Positions 8,307 through 19,189 of a stretch of DNA of 64,000 nt are shown here, piece after piece (position 1 is the stretch's first letter; every line of letters begins with the position of its first letter). This stretch comes from Methylobacterium sp. J-077. Lineage in GTDB: Bacteria > Pseudomonadota > Alphaproteobacteria > Rhizobiales > Beijerinckiaceae. The stretch is from contig NZ_JAKSYJ010000122.1 of NCBI RefSeq assembly GCF_022829365.1, forward strand, positions 28,460 through 92,459, written 5' to 3'. The position numbers were made by a program, and so were the translations under genes. The notes under the pieces are model-generated. The model saw only the letters and a program-made list of their open reading frames with translations, did no database searches and was not told the DNA's origin.

Positions 8307-9437
8307 GTGCGCATTGCCCAGATCGCTCCGTTGTCGGAGGCTGTCCCTCCGAAGTTCTACGGCGGCACCGAGCGCGTCGTCAGCTGGATTACGGAAGAAT
8401 TGGTCCGCCAGGGCCACGACGTCACCCTGTTCGCCAGCGGCGATTCGGAGACGTCGGCCAAGCTCGCGGCCTGCACGCCGGAAGGGCTGCGACTGCTCGG
8501 CTACCGGGATCACACCGCCAGCCACCTGGCCATGCTGCACCAGGTGCATCGCCGCGCCCACGAATTCGACATCCTGCATTTCCACATCGACCTGCTTCAG
8601 TATCCGATGTTCGAGGATCTGAATCACAAGTGCATCACCACGATGCATGGCCGCCTCGACGTGCCGGACTTCATGCCGGTCTACCGCACCTTCACCGGCA
8701 TGCCGCTCGTGTCGATCTCCGACAACCAGCGCGAGCCGATGCCGCCGAACGTGAACTGGCTTTCGACGATCCATCACGGCCTGCCGTCGCAGAACTGCCC
8801 GTATAACCCGGAGACCAAAGGCGGCTACCTGGCGTTCCTCGGCCGCATCTCCCCGGAGAAGCGCCCCGACCGCGCCATCGAGATGGCGATCCGCTCGGGC
8901 ACGCCGCTCAAGATCGCCGCCAAGGTCGACAAGGCCGACCAGGATTACTGGGACGAGGTCATCGAGCCGATGACCCGCCACCCGCTGGTCGAGTATATCG
9001 GCGAGATCAACGAGGAGCAGAAGAAAGACTTCCTCGGCAACGCCCTCGCGCTCGCTTTCCCGATCGACTGGCCCGAGCCATTTGGCCTTGTCATGATCGA
9101 GGCGATGTCGGCCGGCACACCGGTGATCGCGTTCCGAAACGGCTCCGTGCCGGAAGTGATCAAGGACGGCGTGAGCGGCGTGCTCTGCCAGACCATGGAT
9201 GACGCGGTTGAGGCGGTCGCCAAGGTCAAGACCATGAGCCGCGAGGGCGTGCGCAAGCACTTCGAGAGCCAGTTCACCGCCGAGTGCATGGTCAAGAAAT
9301 ACGTCGCCGCCTACGAGGAGCTGCTCGCGCGGGGTGCCGACGTGATTCAGCTGCCGAAGTCCGGCTTCACGCCACATTACGGCGACGTCCACGGTTCGGC
9401 GCGTCCGTCGATCTCGGTCGCGGCGATGCCGGCTTAA
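8307..9437 (+). CDS. Glycosyltransferase family 4
   Basis: The 376-residue protein starts at GTG 8307 with AGGAGA 6 bases upstream. It has a GT-B fold: N-terminal MRIAQIAPLSEAVPP and FYGGTERVVSWITEEL, then the C-terminal donor site with FLGRISPEKRPDRAIEMA (about 170-190), the E-P-F-G-L-V-M-I-E-A-M-S-A-G-T-P-V signature (about 252-268) and SVPEVIKDGVSGVL. It is followed after 148 bases by an amylo-alpha-1,6-glucosidase gene on the same strand, a pairing that suggests a role in glycogen- or trehalose-related sugar metabolism or a stress-induced glucan. The exact substrate is unknown. An EcfG-like promoter upstream suggests stress induction. Confidence 0.9.
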   Translation: MRIAQIAPLSEAVPPKFYGGTERVVSWITEELVRQGHDVTLFASGDSETSAKLAACTPEGLRLLGYRDHTASHLAMLHQVHRRAHEFDILHFHIDLLQYPMFEDLNHKCITTMHGRLDVPDFMPVYRTFTGMPLVSISDNQREPMPPNVNWLSTIHHGLPSQNCPYNPETKGGYLAFLGRISPEKRPDRAIEMAIRSGTPLKIAAKVDKADQDYWDEVIEPMTRHPLVEYIGEINEEQKKDFLGNALALAFPIDWPEPFGLVMIEAMSAGTPVIAFRNGSVPEVIKDGVSGVLCQTMDDAVEAVAKVKTMSREGVRKHFESQFTAECMVKKYVAAYEELLARGADVIQLPKSGFTPHYGDVHGSARPSISVAAMPA

Positions 9438-9448
9438 GTTCCGGCATC
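9425..9448 (+). terminator. Hairpin across the glycosyltransferase stop codon
   Basis: GATGCCGG (9425-9432) and CCGGCATC (9441-9448) form a perfect 8-bp stem that encloses the TAA stop. There is no U-run, so it may be a processing or stability hairpin rather than a terminator. Confidence 0.35.
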
Positions 9449-9510
9449 GGGCTTGCGAGATATGGCCGGCCCGGCCTAGCGTCGTAAAGGCGCCTCATCC
9501 GAATGGTCAC

Positions 9511-9546
9511 GAGGGCCGCCGCATCAGAGCCGATGCGGCGGCCCTC
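9511..9546 (+). terminator. Strong 15-bp hairpin before the glucosidase gene
   Basis: GAGGGCCGCCGCATC (9511-9525) pairs perfectly with GATGCGGCGGCCCTC (9532-9546) around AGAGCC. It lies 39 bases before the next ATG. No U-tract follows, but its strength should reduce read-through or shield the mRNA. Confidence 0.55.
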
Positions 9547-9585
9547 TCGATTCGTACCCCTCACACGTACTCGGAGACGTTCTGC

Positions 9586-11928
9586 ATGGCGGCGGAGAAG
9601 ACGGCGGCCCACATTGCGACCGCGCGGACACAGGTCAGCACCGTCACGGTGGCGCCCGGCTTCCAGGACGCCGACGAGGTGCTGCCGACCTACCACATCG
9701 AGGCCCACACCTCGCTGGTCGAGCGGCCCTTGCGCGCGCTGAAGTTCGGCGAAGCCTTCGGGGTCCTGGATTCCTACGGGGATATCGGCGTCCAGCCCGG
9801 GCCGGAGGGCCTGTATTTCCAGGACACCCGCTACCTGTCCCGCCTCGAACTCACTGTGGAAGGGCAGCGCCCGTTGATGCTGTCGTCCGTGATGCAGGAC
9901 GACAACGGCGCGCTCAGCGTCGATATGACGACGCCCGACATCCGCCTCGAGGCTCATGACGAGACCTCGATCCCGCGCGAGACGATCGCGATCGAGCGCA
10001 CCAAGTTCCTGTTCCGGGGCGCCTGCTACGACCGGATCGGCCTGCGCTCCTTCGATTCGAAGCACCGCCGCCTGCGCATTGCCATCACTTTCGATGCCGA
10101 TTACCGCGACTTGTTCGAAGTGCGCGGCACCGACCGGAAGGAGCGCGGCAAGCGCGGCGTCCTGGTTGCGAGCGACCGAGAGGTTCAGTTCCGCTACGTC
10201 GGGCTCGATGAGATCGTGCGCACGACCTCGCTGCATTTCGGCCCAAAGCCGGACCTGATCGAGCCCGGCCGCGTCGCCTTCGACGTGTCGCTGCCGCCGG
10301 AGGGCCGCGCTTCGCTGTTCATTCGCGTGGCCTTCGAAGCTCACCGGGCCTTCACCAAGCCGCCGAGCGGCGAGATGGTCGGCGAGGATGCGGCCGCCAA
10401 GCTGACGCTCGCAGCCAATGTCGGCGGCGCCCGGCGTGAGCCGAAGGACCTCGCCGAGGGGATGATCTTCGCCCGCGCCTACCGCGATTCGCGCCGGGAT
10501 CTTCGCGCGCTGACCGCGGGCATCACCACGATCATCTCGTCGAACGACCAGTTCAACGAGGGCCTGTGCCGGGCCACCGCCGACCTCTACATGCTGGCGA
10601 GCCGCACCCCCGAAGGGATCTACCCCTTCGCCGGCATTCCCTGGTATTCCACCGTCTTCGGCCGCGACGGCATCATCACGGCGATGATGGCACTGTGGAT
10701 CGATCCGAAATTCGGTCGGGGCGTGCTGCGCTACCTCGCGGCGACCCAGGCCCAGGCGGTCGATCCCGCGGCCGATGCGCAGCCCGGCAAGGTACTGCAC
10801 GAGACCCGCCGGGGTGAGATGGCGATGCTCGGCGAGGTGCCGTTCCGGCATTATTACGGCACGATCGACGGCACGCCGCTTTTCGTGATGCTGGCCGGGG
10901 AATATTACGCCGTCACGGGCGACCTGGAGACGATCCGGGCGATCTGGCCGTCCCTCGAGCTCGCCCTCGAATGGATGGACCGCTACGGCGACCGGGACGG
11001 CGACGGCTTCGTCGAATATGCCCGCGACACCGATAAGGGCCTGGAGAACCAGGGCTGGAAGGACAGCCACGATTCGATCTTCCACGCCGACGGCCAACTC
11101 GCCAAGGGGCCGATCGCGCTCTGCGAGGTTCAGGGCTACGTCTACGCCGCCAAGACCGGCATGGCCAAACTCGCGGCCCTCCTCGGGCACGACCCGATGG
11201 CCGAGCGGCTGTCGCAGGAGGCGACCGCCCTGCGCGAGCGCTTCGATGGCGCGTTCTGGAACGAGGAGCTCGGCACCTACGCGCTGGCGCTGGACGGCGC
11301 CAAGAAGCAATGCGCCGTGCGCTCGTCGAATGCCGGGCATGCCCTGTTCACCGGCATCGCCAAGCCCGAGCGGGCGGCCCGGGTGGCCGAGGCCCTGCTG
11401 GGCAAGGACGGTTTCAACGGCTGGGGCGTGCGCACCATCGCCAAGGGCGAGGCGCGCTACAACCCGATGTCCTACCACAACGGCTCGATCTGGCCGCACG
11501 ACAACGCGCTGATCGCGATGGGGCTCGCCCGCTACGACCGCAAGCACGAGGCCGCGCGCATCTTCCAGGGGATGTTCGACACCTCGCTCTACCAGGATCA
11601 GAAGCGCCTGCCAGAGCTGTTCTGCGGTTTCATGCGCCGACACCAGCGCGGGCCGGTGGCCTATCCGGTCGCCTGCAGCCCACAGGCCTGGGCGGCGGCG
11701 GCGCCGTTCGCGTTCCTGGCCGCTTGCCTCGGCCTGGAGCTCGACCACGACCGCAACAGCGTCCGGCTCAAGAACCCGATCCTGCCGGGATTTTTGGACG
11801 GCGTGACGCTCTACAACGTCAAGCTGGGAGCCTCGCGCCTGGACATCCGATTCCAGCGCTACGACGAGGACGTCACGGTGTCGGTGCTGCGTCGCCACGG
11901 CGACGTGCAGGTGGTCGTGACGAAGTAG
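9586..11928 (+). CDS. Amylo-alpha-1,6-glucosidase (glycogen debranching-type)
   Basis: The 780-residue protein has an N-terminal beta-rich GDE_N domain (about 50-240, opening HTSLVERPLRALKFGEAFGV) and a C-terminal (alpha/alpha)6-barrel glucosidase (about 310-720) with NQGWKDSHDSIFHADG, SSNAGHALFTGIA and PMSYHNGSIWPHDNALIA blocks. Enzymes of this type hydrolyse alpha-1,6 branches in glycogen-like glucans; some family members act on other glucosides. The start is ATG 9586, preceded by GGAGA at 9572-9576. No signal peptide is visible, so it is cytosolic. It probably works with the upstream glycosyltransferase, though a 15-bp hairpin separates them. Confidence 0.9.
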   Translation: MAAEKTAAHIATARTQVSTVTVAPGFQDADEVLPTYHIEAHTSLVERPLRALKFGEAFGVLDSYGDIGVQPGPEGLYFQDTRYLSRLELTVEGQRPLMLSSVMQDDNGALSVDMTTPDIRLEAHDETSIPRETIAIERTKFLFRGACYDRIGLRSFDSKHRRLRIAITFDADYRDLFEVRGTDRKERGKRGVLVASDREVQFRYVGLDEIVRTTSLHFGPKPDLIEPGRVAFDVSLPPEGRASLFIRVAFEAHRAFTKPPSGEMVGEDAAAKLTLAANVGGARREPKDLAEGMIFARAYRDSRRDLRALTAGITTIISSNDQFNEGLCRATADLYMLASRTPEGIYPFAGIPWYSTVFGRDGIITAMMALWIDPKFGRGVLRYLAATQAQAVDPAADAQPGKVLHETRRGEMAMLGEVPFRHYYGTIDGTPLFVMLAGEYYAVTGDLETIRAIWPSLELALEWMDRYGDRDGDGFVEYARDTDKGLENQGWKDSHDSIFHADGQLAKGPIALCEVQGYVYAAKTGMAKLAALLGHDPMAERLSQEATALRERFDGAFWNEELGTYALALDGAKKQCAVRSSNAGHALFTGIAKPERAARVAEALLGKDGFNGWGVRTIAKGEARYNPMSYHNGSIWPHDNALIAMGLARYDRKHEAARIFQGMFDTSLYQDQKRLPELFCGFMRRHQRGPVAYPVACSPQAWAAAAPFAFLAACLGLELDHDRNSVRLKNPILPGFLDGVTLYNVKLGASRLDIRFQRYDEDVTVSVLRRHGDVQVVVTK

Positions 11929-11976
11929 GACGGCGAAGCTCAACCGTCGCTGCCCGGCGACGGGGCCGCGGCGGAG

Positions 11977-12276
11977 TCAGACCAGATCGGATCGCGGCAG
12001 GTCGAGGACGATGCCAGCCGCGTCGGCGCGCTGCCAGACCCGTCGGACGGGATAGCTCGTGTCGTGACCGGGCACCGAGAGGGTGAAGTTGAGCGGCAGG
12101 CGGTGTCGGCGCGAGACCGAGAGCATCGCGCCGCTCGGCGACATATCCCGCAGGATGCAGGGAATCGATTCGCCGTCGGGACACTGAATCGTGGCCGGGA
12201 TCAGAACTTCGCGTCGCTCGCCGACGCGCCTGTTGGCCGCCGCATCGACGGGGAAGCCGCCCTCCGTGCCCCTCAT
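11977..12276 (-). CDS. PilZ-domain protein
   Basis: This 99-residue protein (ATG 12276, MRGTEGGFPVDAAANRRVGERR) is a single PilZ domain. It has the c-di-GMP-binding arginine motif RRVGERR (about 16-22) and a DMSPSGAML segment corresponding to the D/N-x-S-x-x-G motif. Both half-sites look intact, so it should bind c-di-GMP and could act as a stand-alone adaptor for motility or polysaccharide control. It is transcribed away from dapE. Upstream in-frame codons exist but would add arginine-rich sequence without family resemblance. Confidence 0.8.
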   Translation of the reverse strand: MRGTEGGFPVDAAANRRVGERREVLIPATIQCPDGESIPCILRDMSPSGAMLSVSRRHRLPLNFTLSVPGHDTSYPVRRVWQRADAAGIVLDLPRSDLV

Positions 12277-12532
12277 TCGGCCATTCCATCGTGCGCTGTT
12301 CAATTGTGCGCACAATACTGCCGGCACAATTGAAAAAGTTTGACGAAGTCGACGATCGGGTCTGTCTTCACGCACTCGTGTGACGCCTCCGCGCAGGATC
12401 CTTCGAATCCGTGGTGCCGAACCAATCCTCCGAGGGGCGCGTCTCGGGACGCGATCGGACCGCGCGACGTCCTGGGAGCCCCCAACTTGGTGTATGGGGC
12501 GTCGCAGGATTTTCCGTCCCGGGACATGCCAC

Positions 12533-13702
12533 ATGCCGGCCGACCATTCCGCCCTGTCGCTCGCGCAAGCGCTGATCCGCTGTCCGTCGGTGACTCCCGC
12601 GGATCACGGCGCCCTCGGCGTGGTGGCGCAGGCCCTGGCCGAGGCGGGATTTTCGGTCGAGCGACCGGTCTTCTCCGAGCCGGGCTATCCCGATACGCCA
12701 AATCTTTATGCCCGGATCGGCGCGCGCGGGCCCTGCCTGGTCTTTGCCGGACATACCGACGTGGTGCCGGAAGGTGACGGAGCCTGGCGCTTCGGCCCGT
12801 TCGACGGGGCGGTGGCGGATGGCATGCTCTACGGACGCGGCGCCGCCGACATGAAGGGCGGCATCGCATGCATGCTGGCGGCCACCCTGGCGTTCCTTGA
12901 ACATCGGGGCAGCGGCTTTCCCGGCTCCATCGCCTTCCTGATCACCGGAGACGAGGAAGGACCGGCGGTCAACGGCACAGTCAAGTTGCTCGACTGGGCC
13001 CGCGCCCGGGGCGAGCGCTTCGACCATTGTCTGCTCGGAGAGCCGACCAATCCCGGGCGGCTGGGCGAGATGATCAAGATCGGCCGCCGCGGCTCGCTTA
13101 CCGGCAAGCTGACGGTGCTTGGGCGCCAGGGCCACGTCGCCTATCCGCACAAGGCCGAGAACCCGATCCCTGGGTTGCTGCGGCTCGCCTCGGCGCTGGT
13201 GGCGGAACCCCTCGACCGCGGCACGGCACATTTCGACGCCTCGAACCTCGAATTCACGACGATCGACGTCGGTAACCAAGCCACCAACGTGATCCCGGCC
13301 ACCGCCCGGGCCACCTTCAACGTCCGGTTCAACGACGATTGGACCGCCGAGAGCCTCGGCGCCGAACTCCAAAAGCGTCTGGAGCAGGCGGCCGGCAACG
13401 CCGTGCGCTTCACCCTCGACCTGCAGCCGTCGAACGCGCCGGCCTTCCTGACCCAGCCGGACGCCTTCGTGGAACTCGTTTCCCGGGCGATCCAGGCCGA
13501 GACCGGCCTGACGCCGATGCTGTCCACCACCGGCGGCACCTCGGATGCCCGGTTCATCAAGGATGCCTGCCCGGTGATCGAATTCGGGCTGGTCGGCGAG
13601 ACCATGCACCAGGTGGATGAATGCGTGGCCGTGGCGGATCTCGACCGGCTGACGGCGATCTATGAGCGGGTGCTGGAGGCGTATTTTTCGGCACGGGGCT
13701 GA
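12533..13702 (+). CDS. dapE: Succinyl-diaminopimelate desuccinylase
   Basis: DapE hydrolyses N-succinyl-LL-2,6-diaminopimelate in lysine and peptidoglycan precursor synthesis. The 389-residue M20 metallopeptidase has the metal-binding blocks [13 protein letters not shown] (about 67), [10 protein letters not shown] (about 97), ITGDEEGPA (about 131) and the C-terminal [16 protein letters not shown] 12533 is chosen since [22 protein letters not shown] is the family start; the longer open frame upstream is not conserved in character. It is convergent with truA across a palindromic spacer. Confidence 0.96.
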   Translation: MPADHSALSLAQALIRCPSVTPADHGALGVVAQALAEAGFSVERPVFSEPGYPDTPNLYARIGARGPCLVFAGHTDVVPEGDGAWRFGPFDGAVADGMLYGRGAADMKGGIACMLAATLAFLEHRGSGFPGSIAFLITGDEEGPAVNGTVKLLDWARARGERFDHCLLGEPTNPGRLGEMIKIGRRGSLTGKLTVLGRQGHVAYPHKAENPIPGLLRLASALVAEPLDRGTAHFDASNLEFTTIDVGNQATNVIPATARATFNVRFNDDWTAESLGAELQKRLEQAAGNAVRFTLDLQPSNAPAFLTQPDAFVELVSRAIQAETGLTPMLSTTGGTSDARFIKDACPVIEFGLVGETMHQVDECVAVADLDRLTAIYERVLEAYFSARG

Positions 13703-13778
13703 TCGAGCGGCACGCCCAGATCCCGTTCGACCCGTCTTTCCAACCGGCGCCTTCAGCCTGAGGTGCCCGCGCCAGTGG

Positions 13779-13835
13779 GCCTCGAAGGTGCGCTCCAGGG
13801 ATCGTGGAGCCATCTGGCGGGCTCCATCGAGGCCT
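13779..13835. repeat. Palindromic spacer element between dapE and truA
   Basis: GGCCTCGA (13779-13786) and TCGAGGCC (13828-13835) are perfect inverted arms that enclose smaller inverted repeats (CTCCA...TGGAG, GGAGCC...GGGCTCC). It sits in the convergent gap and could end transcription from both sides. Its look is that of an interspersed intergenic element. Confidence 0.5.
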
Positions 13836-13928
13836 CGGCTTCGCTCCCTCACCTTGGGATGAGGGAAGATTGGGATCTCCGTGGCTCAGAACCGTCTTCC
13901 ACCGGGAATTGCAAGTTCGAATCAGCAG

Positions 13929-14681
13929 TTAGGCGTAATCCACCCCCACGAACGTCAGCCCGGAGGCCGGCGCCAGCGGTCCGCACCAGCGCTTCTCGCC
14001 CGAAGCGAGGATATGGGCCACGTCGTCGGCCGAGAGCCGCCCGCAGCCGGCGAGCATCAGCGTCCCGACCATGGCTCGCACCTGATGGTGCAGGAACGAG
14101 CGGGCGCAGGTCGTCACGACGATCTCCTCATGCAACGCCATCGTGGCGCGCGCCACGTCGAGCCGTTCCAGCGTCCGCACGGGGCTGTTCGCCTGGCACT
14201 CGGCGGCCCGGAACGCCGAGAAGTCGTGCAGGCCGACCAGGCGCTGGGCGGCGTGGTGCATCGCGTCCGGGTCGAGGGGCCAGTGCACGTGCCAGACATG
14301 GGCGCGGGTCAACGCGGCCGGGCTGCGGCGGTTGAGGATGCGGTAGCGGTAGTGCCGGCGGATCGCCGAGTGGCGCGCGTCGAAGCTCGCTGGGACGATC
14401 TCGGCCGACAGCACGGCGACCGGGAGCGGCCGCAGATAGGAATTCACCGCATCGCGCACCGTGTCGGTCCGCCAGTCTTTGGCGAGGTCGAGATGGGCGA
14501 CCTGATGGATGGCGTGGACCCCGGCATCGGTACGGCCCGCGCAGGTGAGCCGGGCGTCCTCGCCGGAGAAGCGGGTCACCGCCGCCTCGATCGCCCCCTG
14601 CACCGTGGGTTGATCGGCTTGGCGCTGCCAGCCGCAGAACGGTCCGCCGTCATATTCGATGACCAGCTTGTAGCGGGGCAT
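13929..14681 (-). CDS. truA: tRNA pseudouridine(38-40) synthase
   Basis: TruA makes pseudouridine at positions 38-40 of the tRNA anticodon arm. The 250-residue protein shows YDGGPFCGWQRQ near the N-terminus and the catalytic aspartate in CAGRTDAGVHAIHQVAH (about residue 52). Its ATG overlaps the fmt stop (TGATG), so it is translationally coupled as the third gene of def-fmt-truA. Confidence 0.97.
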   Translation of the reverse strand: MPRYKLVIEYDGGPFCGWQRQADQPTVQGAIEAAVTRFSGEDARLTCAGRTDAGVHAIHQVAHLDLAKDWRTDTVRDAVNSYLRPLPVAVLSAEIVPASFDARHSAIRRHYRYRILNRRSPAALTRAHVWHVHWPLDPDAMHHAAQRLVGLHDFSAFRAAECQANSPVRTLERLDVARATMALHEEIVVTTCARSFLHHQVRAMVGTLMLAGCGRLSADDVAHILASGEKRWCGPLAPASGLTFVGVDYA

Positions 14682-15610
14682 CAGCCGAGGCTTGCGCCGG
14701 GCGCGATGCGCGCGCCGCGCACGAACTCGGCCCCGCTGGCGCTGCCGCCCTTGCCGGCCCGGCGCAGTTCGAGCAGCCGGATCGCCCCGGTGCCGCAGGC
14801 GACCAGCCCGCTAGCGTCGAGCAGAGTCCCCGGCACGCCCGCACCCTCGGCAGCCGAAGCCCGGAGGACCTTCACCCGCTCCGGCCCCTTGCCGAGATCG
14901 ACCTCGAAGAAGGCGCCCGGGAACGGCGACAGACCGTTGATGTGGCTCGCCACAGCCTCGGCCGGGCGCGACCAGTCGATCCGCGCCTCGTCGTTGCCGA
15001 TCTTGTGCGCGTAGACGACGCCCTCCGTGGCTTGCGGCGTGAAGGTCAGGTCGTCGCGACCGAGGCGTTCGAGGGCCTGGGACATCAGCGCGGTCCCCAC
15101 CGGCATCAGAGCGTCGTGCAACTCACCCGCGGTCATGCCGGGTGCGATCGGGACGCGCGCCTCCAGGGCGACCGGCCCGGTATCGAGGCCCGCGTCCATA
15201 CGCATCACGCCGACGCCGCTCTCGGCATCGCCAGCCATCACGGCGCGCTGGATCGGCGCCGCGCCGCGCCAGCGCGGCAGCAGCGAGCCATGCAGGTTGA
15301 GGCATCCGTGCTTCGGCGTATCCAGGATCGCCTGCGGCAGCAGCATGCCGTAGGCGACCACCACGGCGATGTCGGCCGCGTGCCCGGCAAAGGTCTCGGC
15401 GGCCTCGGGGGTGCGCAGGCTCGCCGGTGTCAGCACTGGGATGCCGAGGGTGTCGGCGAGCGTATGGACCGGGGAGGGCCGCAGGCTCATGCCCCGGCCG
15501 GCCTTGGCGGGGGCACGGGTGTAGACGGCGACGATCGTATGGCCGTCCTGCGCGAGCCGCGCCAGCGTCGGCACCGCGAAATCCGGCGTGCCCATGAAGA
15601 CGACGCGCAT
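14681..15610 (-). CDS. fmt: Methionyl-tRNA formyltransferase
   Basis: Fmt formylates initiator Met-tRNA using 10-formyl-THF. The 309-residue protein has an N-terminal formyltransferase domain with MRVVFMGTPDFAVP, NLHGSLLPRWRGAAPIQRA and the catalytic N-H-D set, and a C-terminal OB-fold (about 205-309). It begins 4 bases after def and ends overlapping truA, a conserved operon order. Confidence 0.97.
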   Translation of the reverse strand: MRVVFMGTPDFAVPTLARLAQDGHTIVAVYTRAPAKAGRGMSLRPSPVHTLADTLGIPVLTPASLRTPEAAETFAGHAADIAVVVAYGMLLPQAILDTPKHGCLNLHGSLLPRWRGAAPIQRAVMAGDAESGVGVMRMDAGLDTGPVALEARVPIAPGMTAGELHDALMPVGTALMSQALERLGRDDLTFTPQATEGVVYAHKIGNDEARIDWSRPAEAVASHINGLSPFPGAFFEVDLGKGPERVKVLRASAAEGAGVPGTLLDASGLVACGTGAIRLLELRRAGKGGSASGAEFVRGARIAPGASLG

Positions 15611-15614
15611 GGAT

Positions 15615-16130
15615 TCAGGCCGCGTCGCGCTTGGCCGCCTTGGTGAAGCGCTTGATCACCCGGTCGCGCTTCAACCTCGAGATGTGATCGATGAACAGTA
15701 CGCCGTTCAGGTGGTCGATCTCGTGCTGGATGCAGGTCGCCAGCAGGCCGTCCGCCTCGATCTCCTGCTCCCGGCCCTCGATGTCGCGGAACTTCACCCG
15801 GACCCGGTCGGGCCGCTCGACCTCGGCGTAATATTCGGGGATCGACAGGCAGCCCTCGTCGTAGACCCGCTTCTCCTCCGAGGCCCAGGTGATTTCCGGA
15901 TCGATGAACACGCGCGCGTCGCGCACGCCCTCTTCCTTCGAGGTGTCGATCGTCACGACCCGCTTGGCCACGCCGACCTGGATCGCCGCCAGCCCAACGC
16001 CCGGCGCGTCGTACATGGTCTCGAACATGTCGGCCACGAGGGTGCGGATCTCGGGCGTGATCGGCCCGACAGGATCGGAAATGCGGCGCAGGACGGCGTC
16101 GGGGAGGATGACGAGCGGACGGATGGTCAT
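15615..16130 (-). CDS. def: Peptide deformylase
   Basis: Def removes the formyl group from nascent proteins, complementing the Fmt reaction. The 171-residue metalloprotein has all three motifs: [17 protein letters not shown] and QHEIDHLNG with the HExxH metal ligands. ATG 16130 ([15 protein letters not shown]) fits the family start; the longer open frame upstream is spurious. Confidence 0.97.
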   Translation of the reverse strand: MTIRPLVILPDAVLRRISDPVGPITPEIRTLVADMFETMYDAPGVGLAAIQVGVAKRVVTIDTSKEEGVRDARVFIDPEITWASEEKRVYDEGCLSIPEYYAEVERPDRVRVKFRDIEGREQEIEADGLLATCIQHEIDHLNGVLFIDHISRLKRDRVIKRFTKAAKRDAA

Positions 16131-16255
16131 GGCGGAAACCGGCAAGGGGAGCGCCACAGACGCGGACTCCGGGGGTTCCGAGGCAATATGGCGTGGGTCG
16201 AGGTCGGTCAAATATCTGTCGTGCTGTGTTGCCGCGCTTCGAATGAGGTGTGCGC

Positions 16256-16864
16256 TCAGAAGGCGGTGCGGCTGCGGATCGCCGCGGTGAGCGTGCCCTC
16301 GTCGAGGTAATCGAGCTCGCCACCGACCGGGACGCCATGGGCCAGGCGCGTCACCTTGCGGTCGAGGTGCCGGATCGATTCGGTGAGGTAATGGGCGGTG
16401 GTCTGGCCATCGACGGTGGCGTTCAGCGCCAGGATAATTTCTTTCACCGCGGGATCGGCCGCGCGCTCCACCAGGCTGCCGAGGTTCAGGTGCTCGGGCC
16501 GGACGCCGTCCAGCGCCGACAGCACGCCGCCGAGCACGTGGTAGCGCGCCTTGACGGCCCCGGACCGTTCCAGCGCCCAGAGGTCCGACACGTCCTCCAC
16601 CACCACGAGGGTCGAGGGATCGCGCTCGGCATCGCGGCAGATCGTGCACGGCTCGGAGGTGTCGACGTTGCCGCAGTTCGTGCACACCACGATGCGCTCG
16701 GCCGCCACCCGCATGGCGTCGGCCAACGGCCCGAGCAGCGTCTCACGCTTCTTGATGAGCTGGAGCGCGGCCCGCCGCGCCGAGCGCGGTCCCAGGCCCG
16801 GCATCCGGGACAGAAGCTGGATCAGGCGCTCGATCTCGGGGCCGGCGACGGCTTGGGGCATCAT
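16256..16864 (-). CDS. recR: Recombination mediator RecR
   Basis: RecR works with RecF/RecO to load RecA at gapped DNA. The 202-residue protein has the helix-hairpin-helix region ([14 protein letters not shown], about 20-33), a four-cysteine zinc finger ([16 protein letters not shown], about 60-75) and a Toprim domain (about 83-175). Start is ATG 16864 or the adjacent ATG 16861. In many proteobacteria recR follows dnaX-ybaB; here it is about 4 kb away from them with pckA and others between. Confidence 0.96.
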   Translation of the reverse strand: MMPQAVAGPEIERLIQLLSRMPGLGPRSARRAALQLIKKRETLLGPLADAMRVAAERIVVCTNCGNVDTSEPCTICRDAERDPSTLVVVEDVSDLWALERSGAVKARYHVLGGVLSALDGVRPEHLNLGSLVERAADPAVKEIILALNATVDGQTTAHYLTESIRHLDRKVTRLAHGVPVGGELDYLDEGTLTAAIRSRTAF

Positions 16865-17287
16865 GCCTCTTGAGCGGGGGGGCGAGGGGCTGGGGCGAGG
16901 GGCTGGGAACCTCCGCCAGGGCATAGCGGCCGGCGGGCGCCGCGCAAGAGCGCATCTCCGCCTACCGCCGATATGGGTATTTCCGACTGACTTTGCCCGC
17001 GCGGGAATTAAGAATACCCAGATCCAACTGGTTACAGCTGTGGCGTCCTGCCCTCATCACTGTGGTCAAACCCGCGCGACCACGTTGCAGGCTCCCGGCA
17101 AGACCCAGTAAGACGGCAACGCTTGACCGCCTATCCAATATGGGACCGGCAAGCGACCGGGGAACGGAGATCCAGCGTGCGGCGGTCCTGTCCGACTGCA
17201 CGGACGTCCCCCGGGCGATCCCGGATGCCGATGGCGTCCGGTCATGTCGCGTCGACAGCACGAACAGGGGCCCCGGGAGATACGCTC
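16865..17287. other. Divergent intergenic region, recR / pckA
   Basis: The 423-base gap holds a short tandem duplication of a GGGGCGAGGGGCT-like unit (about 16877-16908), an 8-bp inverted repeat (16974-16981 / 17013-17020) and the pckA leader. I see no RNA gene. Confidence 0.5.
16974..17020. promoter_or_regulatory. Inverted repeat upstream of pckA, possible operator
   Basis: TGGGTATT (16974-16981) and AATACCCA (17013-17020) are perfect inverted arms, 31 bases apart, in AT-richer DNA about 270 bases before pckA. The spacing would suit looping or a hairpin; no regulator is assigned. Confidence 0.3.
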
Positions 17288-18907
<1,620 letters not shown>

Positions 18908-19189
18908 GTGTGACAGGGGCGGCGGCCCGAACGGCTGTCGCTCCCGATCTCCTGGCTTTACTGCGAAGCCCATGAAGCATCGCGATCGGCCACTCAGGCT
19001 CGAAAGATCGTTCACCGATCGCATTTGATGACTGATCAAAGCGCATGGGTTTCATGCGAAAATAAGACTTTGGAAATCGTATTCTTCTCGACTTGGAAAT
19101 GAGTTATTGACGACAGTTCTATATGGATTTTCATCAGCACGACCTGTCCAGGCTCGACGTGGTCTCGGAACTTGCTAAGCTAGCCCGGC

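Noticed and set aside
13910..13925. GTTCGAATC near the truA end
   Set aside because: No cloverleaf can be folded; it lies at the edge of the palindromic spacer.
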